From: Clostridia bacterium | GTDB lineage: Bacteria; CBDUZB01; JAGLHV01 | Assembly: GCA_030595925.1 (NCBI GenBank) | Contig: JAUVLC010000014.1 | Coordinates: forward strand, 1 to 36,130 | DNA: 36,130 nucleotides | Direction of reading: 5' to 3' | Shown here: in pieces, positions 1-7,802 of the stretch | Position numbering within the stretch: the first letter of the stretch is position 1 | How the letters are laid out: every line of letters begins with the position of its first letter | The notes under the pieces: generated by a model | The model's database searches: none | Seen by the model: the letters and a program-made list of their open reading frames with translations, nothing else | What the model was told of the DNA's origin: nothing | Program-made: the position numbers and the translations under genes

Positions 1-2
1 TT

Positions 3-230
3 AATTACTGGAGAACAAAGTCTGATGCCGAGGTTGATTTTGTCTTATTAGAAGAAGGGAATAATATTGCTATAGAGGTAAAGTCTACATTAAATTCAAA
101 TAGAATTGGTAAAGCGTTACTAAGTTTCAAAGAAAAATATTTTCCGCACAGGATAGTTATAGTTTCTGAGAACTATTCTTCTTTTGAAAAGACAAGTAAT
201 ATTCTTTTTATGCCGATATTTCTTGTTTGA
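3..230 (+). CDS. C-terminal fragment of DUF4143-type ATP-binding protein
   Basis: The reading frame is open from the window edge and ends at TGA 228-230, leaving 75 residues. It begins with YWRTKSDAEVDFVL and continues with IAIEVKST. This is the pattern of the C-terminal DUF4143 (restriction-endonuclease-like) domain found in AAA ATPases annotated as ATP-binding proteins. The E..D and E.K residues correspond to the degenerate PD-(D/E)xK core of that domain. The ATPase half lies outside the window. The cellular role of this family is not well defined; members are frequent in accessory regions and have been discussed as toxin-antitoxin-like or mobile ATPases. The family call is fairly secure, the function is not. 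Confidence 0.7.
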   Translation, partial: NYWRTKSDAEVDFVLLEEGNNIAIEVKSTLNSNRIGKALLSFKEKYFPHRIVIVSENYSSFEKTSNILFMPIFLV

Positions 231-496
231 TTAATCCTATTTGGCCTGGTATAAATATGGGATGCAATGGTAATGAATAGTAAATTAAGTAATAGAAAAA
301 AGGGACTAGATATAAATTATCGGATAGTTCCGAGATGACAAATAAGATTCCTTAAAAAAGGTACTTGTTTTTAGGAGAAACAAGTAAAACTTATCTCCTT
401 TATTTTTAATGGGTTTGGATGTTTTTACTTGTTTTTTAAGCAATTTTCCGCAAATTGTTTAAAGAATTGACCCCAAAAACAACGAAGAGGAGAATT
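231..496. other. Intergenic leader with a short hairpin
   Basis: No coding sequence is evident here. An 8-bp inverted repeat (acttgttt at 363-370 and aaacaagt at 378-385, 7-nt loop) is followed by a second tttttacttgtttttt-like stretch near 423-437. This could be the terminator of the upstream gene or a structured 5' leader of the zinc-ribbon gene at 497. The sequence alone does not decide between them. Confidence 0.35.
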
Positions 497-973
497 ATGA
501 AAAAATTATTCAAGCGTAAGGAACGACCGAAGAAGGATCAAAATGAGCCGGATTTTTTAACTCTGCTTCAAGAAATACAACAACAGCTTGTTTTTCTGGA
601 GAAAAAGATTGACGCCTTAAGCAGTCAGCCCCAAAAAAGGAACCGTGAAAGTTCTTATAGTCACGACAGAAGCGATAGGAAAGGTGGATTTAGAGAAAAA
701 AAATTTACGAAGGCGGTTTGCGCACAGTGTCATAAAGAATGTGAAGTGCCGTTTAAACCCACAGATAACCGCCCTGTATATTGTAGTGATTGTTTTTCAA
801 AGCGTAGCGAAGGTGGTTCGTTTGAAGGCAGGCGAGATCGTAAGCCAAGAAGTGGAGGTTTTGCTCAGGAAGACCATAGTGGGCGCCATTTTGATAAGCC
901 CCAAGGTGGGAAAAGTCGAGAGTTCGGTAAAAGAAAACCAACAAATTTCCGAAAACGCAAAGAAAAAGTATAA
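497..973 (+). CDS. Basic CxxC-x17-CxxC zinc-ribbon protein
   Basis: This is a 158-residue protein. I chose ATG 497 over the in-frame ATG at 455 because a GAGGAG ribosome site sits a few bases before it. Residues 20-42 form a short amphipathic, possibly coiled-coil helix. A single zinc ribbon follows, with C75-x2-C78 and C96-x2-C99 separated by exactly 17 residues, as in the CxxC-x17-CxxC family (TIGR04272 type). The rest is rich in Arg, Lys, Gly and Ser (GGF, RRDRKPRSGG), as in RNA- or DNA-binding tails. Family members are common in uncultivated bacterial phyla and have no established function; nucleic-acid binding is my inference. The EVPFKP segment inside the ribbon recurs as EVPLKP and EVPFKA in the two small ribbon proteins at 1273 and 9423. 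Confidence 0.75.
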   Translation: MKKLFKRKERPKKDQNEPDFLTLLQEIQQQLVFLEKKIDALSSQPQKRNRESSYSHDRSDRKGGFREKKFTKAVCAQCHKECEVPFKPTDNRPVYCSDCFSKRSEGGSFEGRRDRKPRSGGFAQEDHSGRHFDKPQGGKSREFGKRKPTNFRKRKEKV

Positions 974-1173
974 TTGGAAGATAGAAGGGTTTTAGGTTAA
1001 TTGGAACCAGGTGAAAAAAAACAGGGGGATGGGGTTGCACTTAGTTGACTTATGCAAGAATGCAAGAGCATTTCCCAATTTTTTATTTTGTAAAAATAAG
1101 CTGGGGGATTCGCCTAACAAACCGGCGGACAAGCAGGCAAATAGTCAAACATTATCGGATTTTTTTTGAATAA

Positions 1174-1203
1174 TTGACGTTTCTGGATAATTTAAAGTAA
1201 TAT
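1174..1203 (+). promoter_or_regulatory. Candidate sigma70 promoter for the 1273 gene
   Basis: TTGACG at 1174-1179 and TAATAT at 1198-1203 are separated by 18 bp and lie about 70 bp upstream of the small zinc-ribbon gene. This is a pattern match only; AT-rich DNA gives such matches by chance. Confidence 0.35.
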
Positions 1204-1272
1204 AAAAACGAATCAAAACTAAAGCCAATTGGGTCAATAAATAATAAATAAACTAATAGAGGTAAACATACA

Positions 1273-1482
1273 ATGCAGAGAAACGGACAAAATCCAATCA
1301 GAGCAGCAAAGATTTATGGACATGGTTCCAACAAGGGAAATGAGAAATCAAAAGTCAATTCTCAAACACCAAATATTGCCGGGATTTGCTCTGCCTGCCA
1401 AACAGAAGTGCCACTTAAACCAGGTTTCCGGGTTTCATCGTTAAAGTGTCCCAAATGTGGCAAGCTTATGGGGAAGAAGTAA
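1273..1482 (+). CDS. Small zinc-ribbon protein, copy A
   Basis: This is a 69-residue protein with an agaggt ribosome site before the ATG. The N-terminal 38 residues are polar and basic and look disordered. The C-terminal part is a zinc ribbon with C39-x2-C42 and C59-x2-C62 (16 residues between the pairs), ending CPKCGKLMGKK. Copy B at 9423 is identical at 56 of 69 positions, and its flanking DNA is related too. I recognise no named family beyond generic zinc ribbon. The shared EVPLKP motif relates it to the longer ribbon protein just upstream. Function is unknown; binding of RNA or DNA is a guess from the fold and charge. Confidence 0.7.
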   Translation: MQRNGQNPIRAAKIYGHGSNKGNEKSKVNSQTPNIAGICSACQTEVPLKPGFRVSSLKCPKCGKLMGKK

Positions 1483-1556
1483 CTAAAAACGAACCAAAGG
1501 AAATAGAAATAATAATTAGTTCCTAAAGTACGCAACGTCCCCTAGAAGGATTGATG

Positions 1557-1575
1557 TTTGTTTGTTTGTTTGTTT
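1557..1575. repeat. Short TTTG tandem repeat
   Basis: Four to five units of TTTG lie immediately beyond the stop codon of the RND pump (which reads on the minus strand). The run is outside the coding frame, so slippage would not alter the protein. Confidence 0.6.
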
Positions 1576-4500
1576 ATTTGTTAGTGTGTTTGATGCTGAT
1601 TTTACTGGCATAGCGGAACAGTACCGGAATAAGAAAAAAAGTGAAAAATATCGAAGCTAACATACCTCCGATGATAACTGCCCCAATAGATGCTTTTCCC
1701 TCAAACTGGTCAAATATCTGTGGCAGAGCACCGAATACAACAGCAAGTGAGGTCATTAATATCGCTCTGAATTTTACAGATGCCCCAAGCCATAGTGCCT
1801 CTCTTACTTCTTTGCCTTCACTAATTCTGCCCAGCGTATAATCCAACATAAGTATTGCATTGTTGACAACAAGCCCAACGACCATAACCATAGCCATCAT
1901 AGAGCCTATATTAATAGAAAACTCTAAAAAGAAGAGAATAAAAAATACACCCACAAAGGCTGTTAATACAGAGGTAAGTATTACAAAAGGATAGCGGAAT
2001 GAATTCATAATAGCTACAAGCAGCATATACGTAAATATAACCGCAAGAAGAAATGCTTTTGATATTTCTCTGGCAGATTCTTCCTGCATCTCTGCCATTC
2101 CGACGTATTCATATCCATATCCTTCGGGTAAATTTATAGCTTTAAATTCTTCATCAAGAATTATCTGCACCTGGCCGGATGTTGATTTTGATAGATATCC
2201 GTCAATTTGTATAACCCTTTTCTTATTCCGTCTCATTATGGTAGAATATCCCTGCTTTTTTACAACCTTGCCCAGTTTGGAAATAGCAATAAGGCCGTCT
2301 TTTGACATTACCGGTATATTCTTTAGGTCATCTATTGTTTTTTTATAAATGTCATCAATCTCTATATTTATCTTATACTCCTGCCCCTTTTCTTTATAAA
2401 GATTATCGGTGTTACCACTGACCGAAAATTTTATTACATCGCCAACCAGGGAATTATATACACCTGCGGTTATCATTTTGTTGTCATTGGGGATAAAGCG
2501 TATCTCTTCTTTTGGCGTTTTATATGAGGAATTAACCGAACGGAAATAACCGGTTTTTAACATTATCTCCTTCATTTTCTTTGATATGTCTATCATTGTT
2601 CTGTAGTCTTTTCCGGATAAATTAATAGATACATCTCCGCCGAACATACTGCTTCCTTGCTTCACAACACGTGTAAACCCTATGTCCGCACCGGGAATTT
2701 TGGCTGCTACAGGAATAAGAGAATTTATTATTTCCATATCTGTTCTCTGCCTGGTTTTATGCGGTATAAGATTTACAGTAACAGAAGCTTTTTCTGCACC
2801 ATCTATACCTATGTACGATAAGTAACTTCCTGTTTCCGGTACACTTTTTACTATATCCTCTATATTCCTTACAACGCTCAAGGTTTTATTGAGCGTACTT
2901 CCCTGCGGCAGATCTATATCTGCACTGATTACATCCTGATCTGATGAGGGCATAAACTCATTTCCGATGTATTTAAGACAGAAAAAGGTGCTGATGACCA
3001 TAATAGAAGATAGCAATAAAGCCGATTTTGGATGTTTTAAAATTTTATTAAAAATAATTTTATATTCACCGAGCAGATTTTTCTGAAGTTTCTGAGGAAA
3101 ATAAAAAATTTTTTTAAATAAATTTCCATTTTTTCCGTTTGATTCTTTTTTATCTCTGGGCTTGAGTAATAAGGCGCAGAGCATTGGGGTAAGACTGAAT
3201 GAGGCAAGTATTGAAAATACTGTTGCATAAATAATTGTTAGTCCAAACTGTTTCATAAACTGTCCGACCATTCCGCCCATAAAAGCAATTGGTGTAAAAA
3301 CTACAAGATTTGTACCTGCAGAAGCAAGTACTGCGACTGAAGCCTCTTTTGTTCCTTTAATTGCCGCATTTACCGGATCAAGTCCGGCATTAAGTTTCTG
3401 GTCAACACTTTCCAATACAACCAATGCATTGGCGATAAGTGTTCCCAGTGACGTAGCAATAGCTAAAAGGGTTATAAAATTAATTGAGAAATGTGAAAAT
3501 GACATAGGAAAAAACGCAGAGATAAGTGATGTCGGTATAACTATAGCTGCGATGAAAGTAACCCTGAGATTCTCAAGGAATAAGAATAAAATAAGCACGG
3601 TTAATACAATACCTATAAGTATGTTGACCAGGGTATTATTTGTTTCCGTCAATAGATTGATTGTAGAATCATAAGCTATTACTAATTCCATATTTTCGGG
3701 TAATTTCTTTTTAATTTTTTCAAGTGTTTTTCTTATCTTTTTTATTATACTTACCGCATCTCCGTCTGATAGCTTTTTAACCGAAAGACCGACGGCATCC
3801 CTGCCGTTATAACGGGTATAGGTCTCTATTTTTTTGTAAGAATCTTTTACTGTTGCTATATCTGAAAGCTTCAGCCGTATGCCTTCTCTTGATACAAGCT
3901 CCATTTGTGCTATATCGTTGATATTTTCAAATTCTCCGAGAAACCTTATATTCTCTTTTGTTACATCGGTCTCTATAGTTCCTCCGGGCACATTTATATT
4001 TCGACCGCTTACTGTATTTACAACGTCCTCTATCGATATAAAATATTTCTTCATTAGCTGGCTGTCTAATTTGACATTGATCTGACGTTCTTTACCGCCG
4101 TACACATCAACAGAAGCAACCCCTTCGATGACAGTGAGCATATTTTTAAGATTTTTATCAGCATATTCGTATAGTTGGAGACTATCGGTTTGTTTATCCC
4201 CGACAAGGACAAGATCTATTACGGGTTGAACCAGCGGGTCATATTTGCTGACAACAGGCTTGTCTGCATCCCTGGGCAATTGATTTGTAATAGATTCGAC
4301 TTTGTCTTTTACTTCAATAGCCTTTAAATTAGCATCCGTTCCCATTTCAAATTCAATAAGCACAAATCCGAAACCTTCATAAGAATAAGACTGAATTTGT
4401 TTAATCTGTGATATTTCGGCAACAGCATCCTCTATCTTTTTTATTATCTGTGTTTCTATCTCAACAGGGGATGCCCCGTTATACATAGCTTTTACCGTTA

Positions 4501-4627
4501 CAAAAGGAAAATCCATTTTAGGTGTCGATTCAATAATTATACTATTGAAGGAAACTATACCCATAACAACAAAAACAAGCACTAACATAATTGTCATAGC
4601 AGGTCTTTTTACAAATATATCAATCAT
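1574..4627 (-). CDS. RND efflux pump inner-membrane subunit (AcrB/HAE family)
   Basis: At 1017 residues this is full length for an AcrB-type pump that exports small molecules across the envelope with an adaptor and a TolC channel. It opens with IDIFVKRP and the first membrane helix, has two large periplasmic regions, and carries membrane clusters at about residues 335-480 and 845-1005, the usual duplicated RND layout. FRAILMTSLA in the last cluster is a typical family block. The residues aligning with AcrB D407 and D408 in TM4 are A399 and N400 (segment GTLIANALVVLE). The residue aligning with K940 in TM10 is N922 (GLVVNNAILMLDY). The usual proton-relay triad is therefore absent. The gene overlaps the adaptor gene by 4 bp (ATGA), so the two are translationally coupled. 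It is the last gene of the tetR-led operon. Substrate is unknown. Confidence 0.92.
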   Translation of the reverse strand: MIDIFVKRPAMTIMLVLVFVVMGIVSFNSIIIESTPKMDFPFVTVKAMYNGASPVEIETQIIKKIEDAVAEISQIKQIQSYSYEGFGFVLIEFEMGTDANLKAIEVKDKVESITNQLPRDADKPVVSKYDPLVQPVIDLVLVGDKQTDSLQLYEYADKNLKNMLTVIEGVASVDVYGGKERQINVKLDSQLMKKYFISIEDVVNTVSGRNINVPGGTIETDVTKENIRFLGEFENINDIAQMELVSREGIRLKLSDIATVKDSYKKIETYTRYNGRDAVGLSVKKLSDGDAVSIIKKIRKTLEKIKKKLPENMELVIAYDSTINLLTETNNTLVNILIGIVLTVLILFLFLENLRVTFIAAIVIPTSLISAFFPMSFSHFSINFITLLAIATSLGTLIANALVVLESVDQKLNAGLDPVNAAIKGTKEASVAVLASAGTNLVVFTPIAFMGGMVGQFMKQFGLTIIYATVFSILASFSLTPMLCALLLKPRDKKESNGKNGNLFKKIFYFPQKLQKNLLGEYKIIFNKILKHPKSALLLSSIMVISTFFCLKYIGNEFMPSSDQDVISADIDLPQGSTLNKTLSVVRNIEDIVKSVPETGSYLSYIGIDGAEKASVTVNLIPHKTRQRTDMEIINSLIPVAAKIPGADIGFTRVVKQGSSMFGGDVSINLSGKDYRTMIDISKKMKEIMLKTGYFRSVNSSYKTPKEEIRFIPNDNKMITAGVYNSLVGDVIKFSVSGNTDNLYKEKGQEYKINIEIDDIYKKTIDDLKNIPVMSKDGLIAISKLGKVVKKQGYSTIMRRNKKRVIQIDGYLSKSTSGQVQIILDEEFKAINLPEGYGYEYVGMAEMQEESAREISKAFLLAVIFTYMLLVAIMNSFRYPFVILTSVLTAFVGVFFILFFLEFSINIGSMMAMVMVVGLVVNNAILMLDYTLGRISEGKEVREALWLGASVKFRAILMTSLAVVFGALPQIFDQFEGKASIGAVIIGGMLASIFFTFFLIPVLFRYASKISIKHTNK

Positions 4628-5292
4628 TGACGGAATTCCTCCCTGCGGATCATAACACGATCACCTTCTTCCAGTTTATTTAACCCATTTATACAGACGA
4701 CATCATTATTGGAAAGCCCTTTTTTTACTTGTATACAACCGCCATACGAAATTCCCGGCTTAATTATTTTCTTTACAACGATATTATCTTTAACAACCCA
4801 GCAAAAACTGTGAGAGTTATCAATAGCGACAGCACTTTCCGGTATTCTTAAAACATTTTTTAACGCTTTAATTTTAACGTTGGCAACAATAATTGTTTTT
4901 ACCGGGAATCTATTTTTTGAACTAATTCGAAGTCTTACTTTATATAATCCCGTCAGGATATCTCTTTGCTCACTGATATATGTAATATAACCTGAAATTT
5001 TTTCGGCGTTTTTTTCTGCGGTAAACGTCTGCCCCTGCTTCAATTTATCAGCAACCTCTGCCGGTACTTCCCCCTCCAGAATTCTTTCTTTATCTAAAAT
5101 TCCCGATACTTTTTCTATACAATAAATATTACCTCTGGCAACGTTTGCAACATCAACGGGCTTACCGTGTTCACTCCATTCCCCGGCCATACTTACTATC
5201 TCTTTTTGCTCTTTTAATTTAATGACCTGGGCTTTATGCAAAACACTCCAGATAACTACGGCAAGTATTAAAAGATATATCAGTTTTCTCAT
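4624..5292 (-). CDS. Short RND periplasmic adaptor (membrane fusion protein)
   Basis: This 222-residue protein has an N-terminal membrane helix or uncleaved signal (residues 4-18). It sits between the outer-membrane channel and pump genes, as adaptors do. The C-terminal two thirds fit the adaptor pattern: a beta-barrel-like segment with KLKQGQTFTA and a G.I.YIS stretch, LRIPESAVAI, then the membrane-proximal domain ending in GLSNNDVVCINGLNKLEEGD. Typical adaptors are 350-420 residues long. Here the VSG strand near residue 63 runs directly into the barrel, so the lipoyl (barrel-sandwich) domain and the helical hairpin that normally contacts TolC are missing. The frame is intact and the gene is coupled to the pump gene, which suggests a genuine compact form rather than decay. 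No second adaptor gene is visible here. Confidence 0.8.
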   Translation of the reverse strand: MRKLIYLLILAVVIWSVLHKAQVIKLKEQKEIVSMAGEWSEHGKPVDVANVARGNIYCIEKVSGILDKERILEGEVPAEVADKLKQGQTFTAEKNAEKISGYITYISEQRDILTGLYKVRLRISSKNRFPVKTIIVANVKIKALKNVLRIPESAVAIDNSHSFCWVVKDNIVVKKIIKPGISYGGCIQVKKGLSNNDVVCINGLNKLEEGDRVMIRREEFRQ

Positions 5293-5348
5293 AATTTATT
5301 TCCCTGTTATTTTTTTGATTTTAACAATTACTGTTATTTCTTTCTTTA

Positions 5349-5372
5349 CGCAGACTAAAGTCTGCGGCTACC
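5349..5372. repeat. REP-like palindrome, single unit
   Basis: CGCAGACT and AGTCTGCG form a perfect 8-bp stem around a 2-nt loop (5349-5366), followed by GCTACC. The same architecture (stem with CTAAAG at the centre, then GNCTACC) occurs at 7651-7674 and, in degenerate form, at 16061-16148 and 33571-33647. It sits in the gap between the channel and adaptor genes of the efflux operon. Confidence 0.75.
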
Positions 5373-5404
5373 GGATTTTCACAATTACTCTGAGTTTTTT
5401 CATT

Positions 5405-6724
5405 TTATTTTTGGCACTGTACAATAAGTTTATCTATCTTTGCCACAAGTAAATTAATCTCATAAAGAGTGGATAGGGTATTCAATTTAGCTGCGGTCAA
5501 TTGTAAATCGACATCGTTTAACATTGTTTGTGATACCACTCCCGATTTAAAACTTGACAAGGTTACTCTATATGATTCTTCAGCAAGTTTTTCGGCGTTA
5601 ATACAGGCTCTATATGTTTCAATTAATGCATTATATTTTGAAAGTGTGGATTTAAGTTCGACTTCCAGTTCGTTAATTTTTTTCCGATATTCTATTTCTG
5701 CAATATTTTTATCGTTTAAAGCTTTTCTATGAGCACTTAAACGCAAACCACCATCCCATAATGAAAAATTAAACCTCAAACCGGCAATAATTTCTTTGGA
5801 CATGTCATCTGTATAAAAAATGTTTTCTGAAGTACCTGTGTAATTATACGTAGCAAACCCTGTCAGGGTTGGATAGAACTGATATTTCCTGTGTTTCACA
5901 ACCAACTCATTTAAGTCTATCCTATTATTCAGTATTTTCACTATAGGCTCTCTTGTAAGCATCTTTGCTTTAACCTGCTGGAAATCATATTTAGGAAAAT
6001 TTGTAGTAAAATCATCCTTCAGAATTACACTTGTTTTTTCCTTTAAACCCAGAAGATCTTTTAACGCTATGGTAGCCTGGTCAAGAGAAGACCTTGCCCG
6101 CATTACCGGTGGTATCCTGCCGGCAACATCTGCTTCCATCTTTACATTATTAACCATAGATATTCTTCCGCTTTTAAACCTTGTCTTGAGCGCAACTTTA
6201 TTCTTCAATGCATTTTCATAAGAACGTTCTGCTATCTTCGCTGTTTTCTGTGCCAAAAGCATTGTGTAATATGCCATTTTTACGCCATATCCAAGTTCGT
6301 TCTCGGTAGCTTCTATTGATAATCTTTCCAAACCGATAACCCTTTTGGCAATTTTTATTGCATTAAATACCTTTCCAAAAGACCACAAAACCTGAGAGAC
6401 CGTTATGCTTGCCCTGGAATCCCATTCCTGTTTGAGAGGCATTTCTATCTCTTCCTCGTCAAAATTGATTTTCAAAACAGGTGACTCAATATACCTATCA
6501 AGGCCAATTTCACCTCCAATTTGTGGAAAGACAGAAGCACGGATTTCTTTATAAGTATTATTCATTTTATCCAGCTTCTGTTGTCCGATTTTAAGTTCCT
6601 CGCTGGTATTTACTGCTAAAGCTACGGCATTTTTAATAGTAAGAACCTTTCTTTTAATATCTCCTGCATAAACAAAGAGGGTTAACGTACACAATAAAAT
6701 GATACAGATTACTAATTTTTTCAT
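5405..6724 (-). CDS. TolC-family outer-membrane efflux protein
   Basis: This 439-residue protein has a signal peptide (residues 1-20, ending VYA-G). It shows the duplicated long-helix layout of TolC/OEP proteins, with helices such as AYYTMLLAQKTAKIAERSYE in the first half and AEKLAEESYRVTLSSFKSG in the second. It would form the outer-membrane exit duct for the pump and adaptor encoded downstream. It starts 3 bp after the TetR gene, so the two are co-transcribed. A gap of about 110 bp holding a palindrome separates it from the adaptor gene. The length is normal for the family and I see no missing segment. Confidence 0.9.
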   Translation of the reverse strand: MKKLVICIILLCTLTLFVYAGDIKRKVLTIKNAVALAVNTSEELKIGQQKLDKMNNTYKEIRASVFPQIGGEIGLDRYIESPVLKINFDEEEIEMPLKQEWDSRASITVSQVLWSFGKVFNAIKIAKRVIGLERLSIEATENELGYGVKMAYYTMLLAQKTAKIAERSYENALKNKVALKTRFKSGRISMVNNVKMEADVAGRIPPVMRARSSLDQATIALKDLLGLKEKTSVILKDDFTTNFPKYDFQQVKAKMLTREPIVKILNNRIDLNELVVKHRKYQFYPTLTGFATYNYTGTSENIFYTDDMSKEIIAGLRFNFSLWDGGLRLSAHRKALNDKNIAEIEYRKKINELEVELKSTLSKYNALIETYRACINAEKLAEESYRVTLSSFKSGVVSQTMLNDVDLQLTAAKLNTLSTLYEINLLVAKIDKLIVQCQK

Positions 6725-6727
6725 AAT

Positions 6728-7315
6728 TTATATTTTCCCTGCAAACGAAAGCTTTAAGACTTTTACTACTATTGCTGAAATATATGCGGGACTTTTTTTG
6801 TCGCGCTCTACTAAAATCTTTTTAAGCATTCCTCCTATTACTATCATACATAACTCTGCATGTTCTTCATTAGTAAAATTTTTATTTGCAATACCGTTTT
6901 TTCTATTCATTTTAAATAGAGTTTCAAATTTTTTTCTTTTTGATTCACGCAGCTGGAGTATTTTTGTTCTTGCCTTAGAATTAATACCAAATAACAATTC
7001 TGAACCGATCATTATTTTCAATGCGTCTTTATTGCTATTGAAATATACAACAATTTGTTTAACTGCTCCTTCAAGTGTAGCCCAGATATCATTTTCTGTA
7101 AAGAAAAAATTTTCATTTAGTATTTCATCCATTCTATCTGCTAAAGCTAATAAAAGCTCAATATATAAATCTTCTTTATTCTTAAAATAAAGATACATTG
7201 TGCCCTGTGCGATGCCGGCTTGTTTAGCTATTTCTTTTATGCTGGCTGAAGAAAACCCTTTATTAGCAATTACCTTTCTTGCACTTCTTAATATTTTTTC
7301 TCGTGTATCAATCAT
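6728..7315 (-). CDS. TetR/AcrR-family transcriptional regulator
   Basis: This 195-residue protein starts at ATG 7315, which has a GGGAGAAG ribosome site. The longer in-frame start at 7354 would overlap the promoter and operator, so I reject it. Residues 1-50 form the TetR helix-turn-helix: REKILRSARKVIANKGF, then IKEIAKQAGIAQGTMYLYF, then NKEDLY. The remainder is an all-helical ligand and dimer domain. It is the first gene of the operon whose other members form an efflux pump, so it most likely represses its own operon and is released by a pump substrate. The ligand is unknown. Confidence 0.9.
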   Translation of the reverse strand: MIDTREKILRSARKVIANKGFSSASIKEIAKQAGIAQGTMYLYFKNKEDLYIELLLALADRMDEILNENFFFTENDIWATLEGAVKQIVVYFNSNKDALKIMIGSELLFGINSKARTKILQLRESKRKKFETLFKMNRKNGIANKNFTNEEHAELCMIVIGGMLKKILVERDKKSPAYISAIVVKVLKLSFAGKI

Positions 7316-7335
7316 TAATCTTCTCCCGCAATAAA

Positions 7336-7353
7336 TGAATGAGCGTTCGTTCA
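7336..7353. promoter_or_regulatory. Palindromic operator for the TetR regulator
   Basis: TGAATGAGCGTTCGTTCA is an imperfect palindrome (TGAATGA and TCGTTCA arms, 6 of 7 paired) of the size and style bound by TetR-family dimers. It starts directly after the -10 box and spans the expected transcription start, which suits direct repression. Assignment to this regulator is by position. Confidence 0.7.
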
Positions 7354-7381
7354 TAATACTTTATATTACAGTACTTGTCAA
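7353..7381 (-). promoter_or_regulatory. Sigma70-type promoter of the efflux operon
   Basis: Read on the minus strand, TTGACA (7376-7381) and TATTAT (7353-7358) are separated by 17 bp, matching consensus in the -35 box and five of six in the -10 box. It lies about 40 bp upstream of the chosen TetR start codon. Confidence 0.75.
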
Positions 7382-7561
7382 GAATCTTTCCCCAAAAACA
7401 AATAAATACAAAAACCACTTATTGACAAACCAAAGACAAACATAGGGGACAGGCCTCAAAAATAGAAAATAATTGACAGAAGGAGGATAAAAAGATAAAG
7501 TAAAAGACATTAGGGATGAGGGTTGGGTGAAGGGACATGGTTTAAAGGTTTAAAGTGTTAA

Positions 7562-7584
7562 CTTATTATCTTAAGACCGTTCCC
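7562..7584. repeat. Dispersed repeat, copy 1
   Basis: The segment CTTATTATCTTAAGACCGT followed by TCCC matches the reverse complement of 25434-25455 except for one extra T. A looser copy (TTATTATCTTGAAACAGTCCC pattern) occurs near 15847-15867. Confidence 0.6.
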
Positions 7585-7609
7585 CAAATTACCCCCATAT
7601 TTTTATGTG

Positions 7610-7674
7610 GTAGCCGCAACCTTTAGGTTGCGTTATCGTCGGAACTTTTCCGCAGGCTAAAGCCTGCGACTACC
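7610..7674. repeat. REP-like inverted pair
   Basis: There are two palindromic units. CGCAACC/GGTTGCG (7615-7632) has a 4-nt TTTA loop. CGCAGGCT/AGCCTGCG (7651-7668) has a 2-nt loop. The pair is bounded by GTAG at the left and CTAC at the right, so the whole 65 bp can fold as a BIME-like cloverleaf. Such elements are normally spread by REP-associated Y1 transposases acting in trans. Confidence 0.75.
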
Positions 7675-7802
7675 AAAAAGGCAATTGTGATACAGTTTGT
7701 GCGCAGGAATGACCTGCCTTAAGAATTGTCGGGCAGGCAATAAAGGTAAAAAGGCTATTTTGCAGAAGTCTAATTACTAAATTTTAAAGAAGGAGCATAA
7801 GG

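Larger units (their letters stand above)
7382..7802. other. 421-bp gene-free region rich in dispersed repeats
   Basis: No coding sequence is evident. It contains a GGGGAC-type motif (7444), a repeat shared in inverted orientation with 25434-25455 (7562-7584), a REP-like pair (7610-7674) and a stretch near 7685-7712. That stretch resembles 16246-16274 (both end GCAGGAATGAC) and is followed by a small CCTGCC/GGCAGG inverted repeat (7713-7737). A promoter for glpK is not obvious. Confidence 0.5.

Noticed and set aside
753-1040. 95-residue minus-strand frame over the zinc-ribbon gene
   Set aside because: It runs antisense to a gene with a conserved CxxC-x17-CxxC motif, and shows no recognisable domain or start signal.
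1112-1140. GCCTAACAAACCGGCGGAC as a second integron attC site
   Set aside because: No GTTRRRY partner box is found within 150 bp, so only half a site is present.
1557-1575. TTTG tandem repeat as a phase-variation switch for the RND pump
   Set aside because: The repeat lies beyond the stop codon, so changes in unit number would not shift the reading frame.
6699-7190. Long open frame on the plus strand opposite the TetR gene
   Set aside because: It lies opposite a convincing TetR protein, has low-complexity hydrophobic composition and no ribosome site.
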